DNA of 64,000 bases from Pseudomonas sp. Leaf58 (GTDB lineage: Bacteria > Pseudomonadota > Gammaproteobacteria > Pseudomonadales > Pseudomonadaceae): positions 2,485,501-2,549,500 of the forward strand of contig NZ_CP032677.1 in assembly GCF_003627215.1 (NCBI RefSeq), read 5' to 3'. The notes beneath the pieces are model-generated. The model searched no databases. It was not told the DNA's origin and saw only the letters and a list, made by a program, of their open reading frames with translations. Below, in pieces: positions 25,847 through 34,912 of the stretch. How positions within the stretch are numbered: position 1 is the stretch's first letter; the number at the start of each line of letters is the position of its first letter. Position numbers and translations under genes: made by a program.

Positions 25847-27469
25847 GGCGGCTCCGGGTTTACCCAGAATCTGCATCACCTGCGCCTGCAGTTGCTTCAG
25901 CTCGAAGGGCTTGCCGATTAGCTGCATGCCCGCCTCAAGGAAACCCTCGCGAGCCATGGCCGTTTCCGCGTAGCCGGTGATGAATAGCACCGGCAAACGG
26001 GGGTGCAGGCTGCGCGCAATCTCGGCCAGTTGCCGGCCATTCATGCCTGGCAAGCCCACATCGCTGAGCAGTAGATCCACCGGTTGGTTCGAGCGCAGTA
26101 CCTTCAGCCCTTCATTGGCGTTGGCGGTGCTATGGCAGGCAAAACCCTCTTCGTGCAGGGCCTGGCACAGCAATTGACGTACATGGGGGTCGTCCTCGAC
26201 CACTAGCACATGATGGCCTCGGCCGCCTTGCACGGGCTGCATGGGCTTGCCCAATGCCTGGGCCTGGCCGACATGGCGCGGCAGGTACAGGTCTACCTGG
26301 GTACCTCGGCCGATTTGGCTGCGCAGGGTGACATGGCCGCGGGACTGTTTGCTGAAACCGTATACCATCGACAAGCCTAAGCCGATGCCCTGGCCGATCG
26401 CTTTGGTGCTGAAAAATGGCTCGAAAGCGTGCTCCAGCGTGTTGGCTGCCATACCTTGGCCGTCGTCGCTGATGCGCAGGTTCACATAGTCACCGGCGGC
26501 TAAGGCACCGCCGTCGAATTGCCCGCTGCCGATGCGCTGGTTACTTGCCGCGACGCGTAGCACGCCGCCACTGGGCATGGCTTCGCAGGCATTTTCCAGC
26601 AGGTTGTCGACAGCTTCCTGCAACTGCTGGTCATCGGCTTCGACGGGCCACAGGCCCTTGGCGATGTGCACTTGCAAGGTCACGGCGGGGCTCAGGCAGG
26701 CCGCCAGGCGCTGCACTTGGAGCAGGTGGTGCAGGTCGATACGCTGGCTGCGCAGCGATTGCCGGGAAGAAAACGCCAGCAGGCGGTGGGTCAGGCGGGC
26801 GGCACGTGACACCGCCTCGCGGCCCATGCGCAGCACCGCGTCCAAGCTGTCGCTACGGCCCTGCTGCAGGCGCCGATCGATCAGTTCGAAACTGCCGCCA
26901 ATGCTGGTAAGCAGGTTGTTGAAATCATGGGCCACGCCGCCGGCCAGTTGGCCAATGGCTTCCATCTTGCGCGCCTGGTGGCGGGCGAACTCACTGCGCG
27001 CTTGCTCCTCGGCGGGGGCCGCGCCGTGGGCGTCCAGGCGTTGCTGCAGGTCAAGCAACTGGTCGCGTACCAGGTATTGCCGTCGCCGGCTGCGCAGGGC
27101 GGACTGGGCCAGGTGCAGCAGATGGGCGTTCTCGAACGGGGCGGCGACCTGCATCAGGTTTCCCACCGGGTGGTTGCGCGAACCGATAGCTGACGCCGGC
27201 CCCTGGGTGAGCAGCACGATAGGCAGGTCCGACCAGTGCGGTTGCTGGTCGATGAATGCCTGCAACAGCAAGCTTGGGCCTTGGTTGAACACCTGCTCGG
27301 CAATGATCGCCAGGCCTGCGCCTTCGGCCAAGCACGCCTGCAAGTTGGCCAAGTCGACAGCGCACAGGTTATCTATGCCGGCGCAGTTGAGCAGGCGAGC
27401 GGTTTCTGCGGCTAATGGCGGGGGTGCCAAGATCAAGGCACGTTCGTCCAGCGCCAACGAACTGGTCAA
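25826..27469 (-). CDS. Hybrid histidine kinase with N-terminal receiver-like domain
   Basis: A 547-residue soluble kinase. Residues 1-130 look like a degenerate receiver-type domain (LILAPPP start, LPIVLLTQG) without the usual acidic pocket. A coiled linker, HisKA with GGVAHDFNN, HATPase (NLLENACEAMPSG, SDDGQGM, GIGLGLSMVYGFSKQS) and a C-terminal receiver (LVVEDDPHVRQL, Asp in LLLSDVGLPGMNG, Lys in GKPFE) follow. It is closely related to the split kinase convergent with it, so the pair probably arose by duplication. No dedicated output regulator is adjacent, so phosphotransfer partners are unknown. Confidence 0.9.
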   Translation of the reverse strand: MTSSLALDERALILAPPPLAAETARLLNCAGIDNLCAVDLANLQACLAEGAGLAIIAEQVFNQGPSLLLQAFIDQQPHWSDLPIVLLTQGPASAIGSRNHPVGNLMQVAAPFENAHLLHLAQSALRSRRRQYLVRDQLLDLQQRLDAHGAAPAEEQARSEFARHQARKMEAIGQLAGGVAHDFNNLLTSIGGSFELIDRRLQQGRSDSLDAVLRMGREAVSRAARLTHRLLAFSSRQSLRSQRIDLHHLLQVQRLAACLSPAVTLQVHIAKGLWPVEADDQQLQEAVDNLLENACEAMPSGGVLRVAASNQRIGSGQFDGGALAAGDYVNLRISDDGQGMAANTLEHAFEPFFSTKAIGQGIGLGLSMVYGFSKQSRGHVTLRSQIGRGTQVDLYLPRHVGQAQALGKPMQPVQGGRGHHVLVVEDDPHVRQLLCQALHEEGFACHSTANANEGLKVLRSNQPVDLLLSDVGLPGMNGRQLAEIARSLHPRLPVLFITGYAETAMAREGFLEAGMQLIGKPFELKQLQAQVMQILGKPGAASAIEHA

Positions 27470-27547
27470 AACGCCTCTCCTTCAGGTGGTTCGATATTGG
27501 CTGGACCCTGGCCTCACGCCCAGGGTTCAACAAATTTCGGTCGTTGC

Positions 27548-28603
27548 CTAAAGGCCTTGTTGCAGTACGGGGTCATCCGGGTTCTGCTGCTCCAGCTCGG
27601 CCAACAGTACCTGCACGTTCTGTAGCTGGCCGGTCTCCTTCCAATACTGAATCAGCAACACCCGCGCCCGGCGATTGGCCGGCTGCCGGCTGAGCACGGT
27701 TTCCAGCTGTTTTTGCGCGGCGTCGAGTTGTTCCAGGTCATGCAGGGTGACCGCCAGTGTATAGCGGTAGTCGGCGTTGTCCGGGTCTAGCTCGACGGCA
27801 CGAGACAGGGCCAGCAAGGCGTATTCGCGCTGTTCATGACGGTTTAGCCAGAGCCCCAGTTCATACTGCAGGAAGGCAGAGTCGGGGCTTTGCGCCAGCG
27901 CTTGGGCCAGCACCTGCCGCGAGCCATCGTGGTGGCCCTGGCGCTCCAGCAGGCGTACTTGGGTCGCCAATGCGTCGAGGTTGTCAGGCGCTACTGTCAG
28001 GGCGCGTTGCAGCGCGGCGGCGGCCTGGGTGTAGTCGTTTTCATGCAGGTACAGGCGCGCCAGGTGCACTTGTGCAGCGGCATCCTCGGGCTGCTGCTCC
28101 AGAGCTTGCTGGTATTGCTCAAGGGCTGCTTGCAGCGGGCCGAAATACAGGCCTATGGCGTCGGGATCGAGGCCCAGCAGGGCATCCACGGCAGCAAAGC
28201 GAACACTTTGCTGTTCGTCGTCCAGCAGCGGGCCGAGCACCAAGCTGCGTTGCGCCGCTGGTAGCAGGCGGCGGATACCGGCAATGGCCGTGCGGCGCAC
28301 CAATGGGTCGGCATGTTCCAGGTCTTGGCGAGCGAGTTTCAACGCTTGTGGCGAAGGGTAATTGGGCAGTTCGGCGTAAAGGGCCGCGCGGCGGATGGGC
28401 GGCAGATCGTTGCGTTGCAGCTGTTGGTACAGCACCCGTGCAGCGCCAGGCAGGCCGTCGTGGGCCTGGCGCAGGGCTTTGGCATAGCTGTGTGCAGGTA
28501 AAACCGCTGGCGCTGGCTGGTCGTCGCGCCGCAGGTAGCCGAACAGGGCCGATACCAGGATCAACAGCAGCAGGGCGATCAGGTAGCGGTTGCGTCTGGA
28601 CAT
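27548..28603 (-). CDS. Membrane-anchored HEAT/TPR-repeat protein
   Basis: The 351-residue protein has an N-terminal membrane anchor (YLIALLLLILVSALFGYL). HEAT-like helices follow at about residues 60-145 (ADPLVRRTAIAGIRRLL, EQQSVRFAAVDALLGL), and several TPR units run from about residue 160 to the end (AAQVHLARLYLHENDYTQAAAALQRAL and relatives). Such proteins scaffold envelope complexes and many follow or precede cytochrome and nitrate genes. Here the only neighbour on the same strand is the hybrid kinase 78 bases downstream, so they may share a transcript. Specific role unknown. Confidence 0.8.
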   Translation of the reverse strand: MSRRNRYLIALLLLILVSALFGYLRRDDQPAPAVLPAHSYAKALRQAHDGLPGAARVLYQQLQRNDLPPIRRAALYAELPNYPSPQALKLARQDLEHADPLVRRTAIAGIRRLLPAAQRSLVLGPLLDDEQQSVRFAAVDALLGLDPDAIGLYFGPLQAALEQYQQALEQQPEDAAAQVHLARLYLHENDYTQAAAALQRALTVAPDNLDALATQVRLLERQGHHDGSRQVLAQALAQSPDSAFLQYELGLWLNRHEQREYALLALSRAVELDPDNADYRYTLAVTLHDLEQLDAAQKQLETVLSRQPANRRARVLLIQYWKETGQLQNVQVLLAELEQQNPDDPVLQQGL

Positions 28604-28712
28604 CGGACGATCCGTGGCGGCGGGAAGGGCAGAGCTTGGGCTAGGTGGGGGGTAAATGCAACCGAGTGAAGGCTGCCAGGTACCTGGCTCAAGTTATGAG
28701 GTGGTGCGCCCA

Positions 28713-28738
28713 TCGAGCGCCGCCCGCGCGGCGCTCGA
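28713..28738. repeat. Short palindrome related to the large repeat family
   Basis: TCGAGCGCCG and CGGCGCTCGA flank the six-base loop CCCGCG. The left flank (TGAGGTGGTGCGC) also matches the flank of the element at 93-170 read in reverse. It lies in the 277-base gap between the TPR gene and oprN. Confidence 0.65.
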
Positions 28739-28799
28739 ACTCACAGGCAATGAAAATGTTGTGCCGAACACACACACCGAAACACCTTTCAAAAGGTAT

Positions 28800-28822
28800 A
28801 AAAAAGCCCCGCGGACCAGGGC
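28800..28822 (-). terminator. Rho-independent terminator of mexEF-oprN
   Basis: Read on the minus strand, GCCCTG pairs with CGGGGC (one G-T pair) around the loop GTCCG and is followed by six T. It lies 59 bases past the oprN stop. Confidence 0.7.
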
Positions 28823-28880
28823 CTGCAGGGCAAACGGTTGGGGGAGGAACCAACCAAAGGAGGCGTTGAATCAGGGAGTA

Positions 28881-30296
28881 TCAGCGCGCGCTGGCCACGG
28901 TCTCCGGTTGCCAGCCGCCCCCCAGGGCCTTGTAGATCGAGACGATGCCGCGGTACAGCTCGACCTCACCCTGGGCCTGCGCATCTTCTGCGCTCAGCCG
29001 CTCACGCTCGGCATCGAGCAGCACCAGGTAATCCACCGTACCTTCGCGATAGCGAATCGAGGCCAGCTCCGCCGCCTTGCGGCTGGCATCGCTTTGGCGC
29101 ATCAGCGATAACAGGCGCTGTTGGGTCTTGTCGTAATCGCTGAAGGCGTTGGCCGATTCTTCCAAGGCCAGCAACACCTGCTGCTCGTAGTTGGCCAGAG
29201 CCCCGTCGGCATCGGCTTTGGCGCCGCGCAGGCGGGCCCGCACACTGCCCAGGTCGAAGGCAGCCCAGGTAATGCTCGGGCCCAGTGCCCAGGCATTGGC
29301 CGCCGACGAGCCGATCTGCGAGCCACGCGCGGCAGTAAAGCCAAGGAAGCCGCTGAGGCTGACACGCGGGAACAGGTCGGCGGTGGCCACGCCGACATTG
29401 GCGGTGGCGGCCGCCAGTTGGCGTTCGGCGCTGCGGATGTCTGGGCGGCGGCGCAACAGTTCACCTGGGTCACCCACCGGTAATGCTTTGGCGATGGCCG
29501 GCAAGGCTTTGGGCGACAGGTCTACGCTGAGCGCGTCGGGGCGTTGGCCAAGCAGGGTGGCAATGCGATGCCGGGCCCGTGCCTGTTCCGCTTGCAGTTG
29601 CGGCACGGTGGCTTCGACCCCGGCAAGGCGCGCATCGGCACGTACCACGTCAAGGTCGTTGCCCACGCCGGCATCGCGCAGGGTTTCGGTGATGTTGCGC
29701 GATTCCTGCTGGGTCTTGAGGTTGGCCAGGGCAATTTTTTCCCGCAATTGCGCACCACGTAGCTGCCCGTAAGCATCGACCAGTTCGGCGATCAGGCTGA
29801 CCTGCAGCTGCTGCAGGTCAGCGGCGGCTACCGCTTCCTGGGCCTCGCTGGCTTCGATCTGGCGCTGGATGCGGCCAAACAGGTCAAGCTCCCACGCCAT
29901 GTCCAGGCCCAGGTCGTAGCGCTCGCTGTTCACCCGCTGCGTGGTCTGGCCTGGGATCTGGCCCTTGCCGAGGTCGCTGCTGACGCGGCTGGTGACCACT
30001 GGGAACTGATCGTTCTCAGCGTCTTCACGGATCGAACGGGCCGACTTCAGGCGGGCAAAAGCCACCCGCAAGTCACGGTTGCCGTCCAGCGAAGCCTGCA
30101 CCAGTTGGTTCAGTACCGGGTCGTCGAACTGCTTCCACCACAGGCTTTCGAAGCGGCTACGGTCATAGGCCTTGGCCTGTACATCGCTGGCCAGCTGAGC
30201 AGGCTCGGTAGCCGGCGCGTGGTAGTCCGGGCCTACTGCGCAGGCCGCCAGGGCCAGCGCCAGCAGGCTCGGGGTCAGGGGTTTGAGCAGGTTCAT
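28881..30296 (-). CDS. oprN: Outer-membrane efflux channel OprN
   Basis: This TolC-family channel completes the MexEF pump. The 471-residue protein has a lipoprotein signal (LALALAACAVGPDYHAP, Cys20 the likely lipid site) and two repeats of the OEP fold, with ANYEQQVLLALEESANAFSDY near the C-terminal half. Its ATG overlaps the mexF stop in an ATGA, which fixes the start and implies coupled translation. A longer upstream frame is not coding. The terminator at 28800 ends the operon. It may also serve the channel-less RND pump at 945-5260 (inference). Confidence 0.95.
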   Translation of the reverse strand: MNLLKPLTPSLLALALAACAVGPDYHAPATEPAQLASDVQAKAYDRSRFESLWWKQFDDPVLNQLVQASLDGNRDLRVAFARLKSARSIREDAENDQFPVVTSRVSSDLGKGQIPGQTTQRVNSERYDLGLDMAWELDLFGRIQRQIEASEAQEAVAAADLQQLQVSLIAELVDAYGQLRGAQLREKIALANLKTQQESRNITETLRDAGVGNDLDVVRADARLAGVEATVPQLQAEQARARHRIATLLGQRPDALSVDLSPKALPAIAKALPVGDPGELLRRRPDIRSAERQLAAATANVGVATADLFPRVSLSGFLGFTAARGSQIGSSAANAWALGPSITWAAFDLGSVRARLRGAKADADGALANYEQQVLLALEESANAFSDYDKTQQRLLSLMRQSDASRKAAELASIRYREGTVDYLVLLDAERERLSAEDAQAQGEVELYRGIVSIYKALGGGWQPETVASAR

Positions 30297-33200
30297 GCAG
30301 GGTTCTCCAGCGAGTGCACGCGTGCGGCCTTGCGGGTTTGGCGACGTTCGACGAAACGGCGGATCAGGAAGAAGAACACCGGGGTCAGGAACAGGCCGAA
30401 CACGGTCACGCCGATCATCCCCGAGAACACCGCCACACCCATGGCATGACGCATTTCCGAGCCGGCACCGGAGCTGAACACCAGCGGCACCACACCCATG
30501 ATGAACGCGATCGAGGTCATCAGGATCGGCCGCAGGCGCAGGCGGCAGGCTTCCAGTACCGCGGCCAGCGGGTCGAGGCCCTTGGCCTGTTCGTCCTTGG
30601 CGAACTCGACGATCAGGATGGCGTTCTTGCACGCCAGGCCTACCAGTACGATCAGGCCGATCTGGGTGAAGATGTTATTGTCACCACCGGAAATGATCAC
30701 GCCGGTGATGGCCGACAGCAGGGTCATCGGCACGATCAGGATCACCGCCAGCGGCAAGCTCCAGCTTTCGTACTGGGCAGCCAGCACCAGGAAGGCCAGC
30801 AGCACGCACAGCGGGAACACCAACAGCGCGGTGTTACCCGAGAGGATCTGTTGGTAGGTCAGGTCGGTCCACTCGAAGGTCATGCCGTTGGGCAGTTCTT
30901 CTTTCAGCAGCTTCTCGATCGCCGCCTCGGCCTGGCCGGAGCTGTAGCCCGGCGCCGCGGCACCGTTGATTTCAGCGGTGATGAAGCCGTTGTAGTGCAT
31001 CACCCGGTCCGGCCCAGAGGTATCGCTGACCTTGAGGAAGGTCGCCAGCGGGATCATCTCGCCCAGGTTGTTGCGCACCTTCAACTGGCCGATCTGCTCG
31101 GCATCGAGGCGGAACTGCTGCTCGGCCTGGACGTTGACTTGGTAGGTGCGGCCAAAGCGGTTGAAGTCGTTGGTGTACAGCGAACCCAGGTAGACCTGCA
31201 GGGTGTCGAAGATGTCGTTGATCGCCACGCCGTGGGTCTTGGCCTTTTCGCGGTCGATGGCGGCATCGACCTGTGGCACGTTGACCTGGTAGCTGGTGAA
31301 CAGGCCAGCCAGTTCCGGCACGTTGTGGCTCTTGGCGATGATGTTCTGGGTTTCTTTGTACAGCGCTTCGTAGCCCAGGTTGCCGCGGTCTTCGATTTGC
31401 AGGCGGAAGCCGCCGATGGTGCCAAGGCCTTGAACCGGCGGTGGCGGGAAGATCGCGATGTAGGCGTCCTGAATGTCAGCGAACTGGGCATTCAGCGCAG
31501 CAGCAATGGCCGCCGCCGATTGGCTTGGGTCTTTGCGCTCGTCGAACGGCTTCAGTGGAGTGAACACGATGCCGCTATTCGGGCTGTTGGTGAAACCATT
31601 GATCGACAGGCCAGGGAAGGCCACCGAATCGGCCACGCCAGGCTGCTTCAGGGCGATTTCGCTCATGCGCTTGATCACAGCCTCGGTGCGGTCCAGGCTG
31701 GCCGCATCAGGCAGTTGGGCGAACGCCACCAGATACTGCTTGTCCTGGGCCGGCACGAAACCGGTCGGGGTGGACGAGAAGCCCAGGTAGGTCAGGCCCA
31801 TCAGGCCGGCATACACGAACAGGGCGATGCCGCTGGAGCGTATGACCCGGCGCACGCCGCCGACGTAGCGGTTGGAGGCGCGGTCGAAGAAGCGGTTGAA
31901 CGGGGCGAACAGCCAACTGCCCAGCAGTTTATCCAGGAACCGCGAGAAGCGGTCCTTGGGCGCGTGGTGCTCCTTGAGCAGCACAGCAGCCAGGGCCGGC
32001 GACAGGGTCAGCGAGTTGAAGGCCGAGATCACCGTGGAAATGGCGATGGTCAGGGCGAACTGTTTGTAGAACTGCCCGGTCAGGCCGGAAATGAACGCGG
32101 CGGGTACGAATACCGCGCACAGCACCAGGGCGGTGGCGATGATCGGCCCGGTCACTTCGCCCATGGCCTTTTGCGTGGCTTCCAGCGGTTTCAGGCCAAG
32201 CCCGATGTTACGTTCGACGTTCTCCACCACGACGATGGCGTCGTCCACCACGATACCGATGGCCAGCACCAGGCCGAACAATGACAACGCGTTGAGCGAA
32301 AAGCCGAACAGGTGCATGACCGCAAAGGTACCGATCAGCGAGACCGGCACGGCCAGCAGCGGGATGATCGAGGCGCGCCAGGTCTGCAGGAACAGGATCA
32401 CCACCAGCACGACCAGCACCAGGGCTTCGAACAGGGTGTGCACGACGGCTTCGATGGAGCCCCGCACGAACACGGTCGGGTCATAGACGATGCTGTAGTC
32501 CATGCCCTCAGGGAAGTCCTTCTTCAGCTCAGCCATTTTCGCCCGCACTTCATCGGAGATCTCGATGGCGTTGGAGCCTGGGCGTTGGAAGATTGGGATG
32601 GCCACAGCCGGTTGGTTGTTCAGCAGCGAGCGCAGCGCGTACTGGCTGGAGCCGAGTTCGACCCGGGCGATGTCTTTCAGGCGCGTGATTTCGCCATCGG
32701 CACCGGCACGGATGATGATGTTTTCGAACTCCTCCTCGTTGACCAAGCGGCCTTGAGTGTTGATCGACAACTGGAAGCTGGTCGAACCGGGGGCGGGTGG
32801 GGCGCCCAATTGGCCAGCGGCCACCTGGCGGTTCTGCTCGCGGATCGCCGCTACTACATCACTGGCGGTGAGGTTACGCGAAGCGGTCTTGTTCGGGTCC
32901 AGCCACACACGCAGCGAGTAGTCGCCCATGCCAAACAGTTGCACGTCACCCACGCCGCCCAGGCGCGCCAGCTCGTCCTTGATGTTGAGGATGGCGTAGT
33001 TGGACAGGTAGAGCATGTCGTAGCGGTTGTCCGGCGAGGTCAGGTGCACGACCATGGTCAGGTCGGGCGAGGCCTTGTCGACGGTGATACCGATACGGGT
33101 CACTTCCTCGGGCAGCTTGGGCTGGGTGCGAGTGACGCGGTTCTGTACCTGCACCTGGGCGTTGTCCAGGTCGGTGCCCAGGGCGAAGGTGATGGTCAGC

Positions 33201-33472
33201 GTCAGCTTGCCGTCAGCGGTGGACTGGGAGGACATGTACAACATGTTCTCCACGCCCGTGATCGCCTGCTCCAGCGGCGCGGCGACGGTTTCGCCGATGA
33301 CTTTGGGGTTGGCACCAGGGAAGTTGGCGCGCACCACCACAGTGGGTGGCACCACCTCGGGGTATTCGCTGATTGGCAGTTGGAACAGCGAGATTGAACC
33401 CGCAATCAGCAGCACCAGCGACAGCACCGCGGCGAAGATCGGCCGGGTAATGAAGAATTTCGAGAAGTTCAT
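30293..33472 (-). CDS. mexF: RND efflux permease MexF
   Basis: The 1059-residue inner-membrane pump has MNFSKFFITRPIFAAVLSLV, the start typical of MexF, the acidic pair in GIVVDDAIVVVENVERNIG of TM4, and the second-half repeat (GLACKNAILIVEFAKDEQ). In P. aeruginosa MexEF-OprN exports chloramphenicol, fluoroquinolones, trimethoprim and quinolone-signal precursors (known); the same range is likely here. It starts 12 bases after mexE. Confidence 0.95.
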   Translation of the reverse strand: MNFSKFFITRPIFAAVLSLVLLIAGSISLFQLPISEYPEVVPPTVVVRANFPGANPKVIGETVAAPLEQAITGVENMLYMSSQSTADGKLTLTITFALGTDLDNAQVQVQNRVTRTQPKLPEEVTRIGITVDKASPDLTMVVHLTSPDNRYDMLYLSNYAILNIKDELARLGGVGDVQLFGMGDYSLRVWLDPNKTASRNLTASDVVAAIREQNRQVAAGQLGAPPAPGSTSFQLSINTQGRLVNEEEFENIIIRAGADGEITRLKDIARVELGSSQYALRSLLNNQPAVAIPIFQRPGSNAIEISDEVRAKMAELKKDFPEGMDYSIVYDPTVFVRGSIEAVVHTLFEALVLVVLVVILFLQTWRASIIPLLAVPVSLIGTFAVMHLFGFSLNALSLFGLVLAIGIVVDDAIVVVENVERNIGLGLKPLEATQKAMGEVTGPIIATALVLCAVFVPAAFISGLTGQFYKQFALTIAISTVISAFNSLTLSPALAAVLLKEHHAPKDRFSRFLDKLLGSWLFAPFNRFFDRASNRYVGGVRRVIRSSGIALFVYAGLMGLTYLGFSSTPTGFVPAQDKQYLVAFAQLPDAASLDRTEAVIKRMSEIALKQPGVADSVAFPGLSINGFTNSPNSGIVFTPLKPFDERKDPSQSAAAIAAALNAQFADIQDAYIAIFPPPPVQGLGTIGGFRLQIEDRGNLGYEALYKETQNIIAKSHNVPELAGLFTSYQVNVPQVDAAIDREKAKTHGVAINDIFDTLQVYLGSLYTNDFNRFGRTYQVNVQAEQQFRLDAEQIGQLKVRNNLGEMIPLATFLKVSDTSGPDRVMHYNGFITAEINGAAAPGYSSGQAEAAIEKLLKEELPNGMTFEWTDLTYQQILSGNTALLVFPLCVLLAFLVLAAQYESWSLPLAVILIVPMTLLSAITGVIISGGDNNIFTQIGLIVLVGLACKNAILIVEFAKDEQAKGLDPLAAVLEACRLRLRPILMTSIAFIMGVVPLVFSSGAGSEMRHAMGVAVFSGMIGVTVFGLFLTPVFFFLIRRFVERRQTRKAARVHSLENPA

Positions 33473-33484
33473 CGGTGTGGTCCC

Positions 33485-34726
33485 TTAACCGCGTGGCGCC
33501 TGAGCGCTGGCGACTTTCACGTTGTTGCCCGCTACCTTCGGTGCCGGGTTGCTGGCCTCCAGCGCCTGGCGTTGCTGGGCGAGGGCGGCGAGGGTTTGTT
33601 CGCTGGCCATCTGGGTTTCTTCCGGGGTAACTGGCGAACCAGGGCGCACGCGCTGCAGGCCCTTGACCACGATGCGGTCGTCCTTGCCCAGGCCACTGCG
33701 CACGATGCGCAGGCCTTCGAGCTTCGGCCCCAGCTCCACGGCGCGGTAGGCGGCCTTGTTGTCCTTGTCCATGACCAGTACGAACTTCTTGCCAAGGTCG
33801 GTGCCCACGGCTTCGTCGTTGATCAGCACGGCGTCGTACTGGGCGCTGCCGACCAGCTTCAGGCGCGCGTACAGGCCCGGGGTGAATTGGCCGTCGCTGT
33901 TGTCGAATACCGCACGGCCACGGATGGTGCCGGTGCGCGGGTTGACCTGGTTGTCGACGAAGTTCATTTGGCCCAGGTGCGGGTTACCGGTTTCGTTAGT
34001 CAGGCCCAGGTACACCGGGGTGCTCTGGCCACGCTGGCCTTCGCGGGCCAGCTGGGTGTACTTGAGGTACACGCGCTCGTCGGCGTCGAAGTAGGCGTAA
34101 ACCTTGTCGGTGGAGACCACGCTGGTCAGCGGGGTGACGTCGGCGGTAACGATGTTGCCGGCGGTGAACTGGGCGCGGCTGACACGGCCGCTGATGGGCG
34201 CGGTGACGCGGGTGAAGCTCAGGTTCAGGCGGGCCAGGTCGAGCTGGGCCTGGATCGCGTCGACCCCGGCACGGGCTTCGGCGGCAGCGCTGCTGCGCGA
34301 TTCGGCCAGTTCTGCAGAAATGGCATTGCTGTCACGCAGGCGTTCGCCGCGGCGGGCTTCGTTGGCGCTGCGGATGGCGGTGGCCTTGGCTTGTTGCAGC
34401 TGGGCTTCGAGGCGGCGCACGTCGGCCTGGAACGGGCGTGGGTCGATCTGGAACAGCAGGTCGCCTTTCTTGACCTGGGCGCCTTCGGTAAAGGCAACCT
34501 GATCGATCTGGCCAGAGACCCGCGGGCGGACTTCGACGGTTTCCGGGGCTTCGAGGCGGCCGGTGAACTCGTCCCATTCGTTGATGGGTTGCTCGATCAC
34601 CTTGGCTACAGTGACCTTCGGCGCGGCGGGAGCCTGCACGGCGTCGGGGGTTCGACCACAAGCGCTGATCACCACCACTGCCAGGGCAGCGAGGGGCAAG
34701 CGCAAGGGTTTGAGTGATTGTTCCAT
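33485..34726 (-). CDS. mexE: RND periplasmic adaptor MexE
   Basis: The 413-residue adaptor has a lipoprotein signal (LAVVVISACGR), the lipoyl half with VRPRVSGQIDQVAFTEGAQVKKGD, a helical hairpin with repeated Ala/Arg/Glu, and the barrel GRVSRAQFTAGNIV. GCGGAG lies seven bases before the chosen ATG; a longer start adding 20 residues lacks signal-peptide character. First gene of mexE-mexF-oprN. No mexT or mexS homologue is in the window, and I could not place a convincing MexT box in the 186 bases upstream. Confidence 0.94.
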   Translation of the reverse strand: MEQSLKPLRLPLAALAVVVISACGRTPDAVQAPAAPKVTVAKVIEQPINEWDEFTGRLEAPETVEVRPRVSGQIDQVAFTEGAQVKKGDLLFQIDPRPFQADVRRLEAQLQQAKATAIRSANEARRGERLRDSNAISAELAESRSSAAAEARAGVDAIQAQLDLARLNLSFTRVTAPISGRVSRAQFTAGNIVTADVTPLTSVVSTDKVYAYFDADERVYLKYTQLAREGQRGQSTPVYLGLTNETGNPHLGQMNFVDNQVNPRTGTIRGRAVFDNSDGQFTPGLYARLKLVGSAQYDAVLINDEAVGTDLGKKFVLVMDKDNKAAYRAVELGPKLEGLRIVRSGLGKDDRIVVKGLQRVRPGSPVTPEETQMASEQTLAALAQQRQALEASNPAPKVAGNNVKVASAQAPRG

Positions 34727-34912
34727 GGAGAACTCCGCCAATGTATTGATAGTGGGCGGAGTGTGAGTGTGTTGCGCGTGAGGCACGAATCGAACGGGCC
34801 GAAGGTTATTATCACGCTGAATGATATGTGTGGGTCATTCATCGATTTTGGGCATGGTGGGCTTGGCCGTGGAGGTTTGCAGCGTAAGGGGCGCAAGGCG
34901 CCCCCGGCATTT

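Noticed and set aside
28881..30632. Long N-terminal extension of oprN
   Set aside because: The extra 112 codons run inside mexF in another frame, are Arg/Pro-rich and have no homologous look; the ATGA overlap with mexF gives the true start at 30296.
30314..32284. Long plus-strand reading frame opposite mexF (656 codons)
   Set aside because: His/Gly/Gln-rich antisense shadow of mexF.
34727..34912. Possible MexT (nod-box) site upstream of mexE
   Set aside because: A segment read on the minus strand as ATCGATGAATGACCC shares some bases with the MexT pattern, but the left half (ATCA) and the ACYAT end do not fit.
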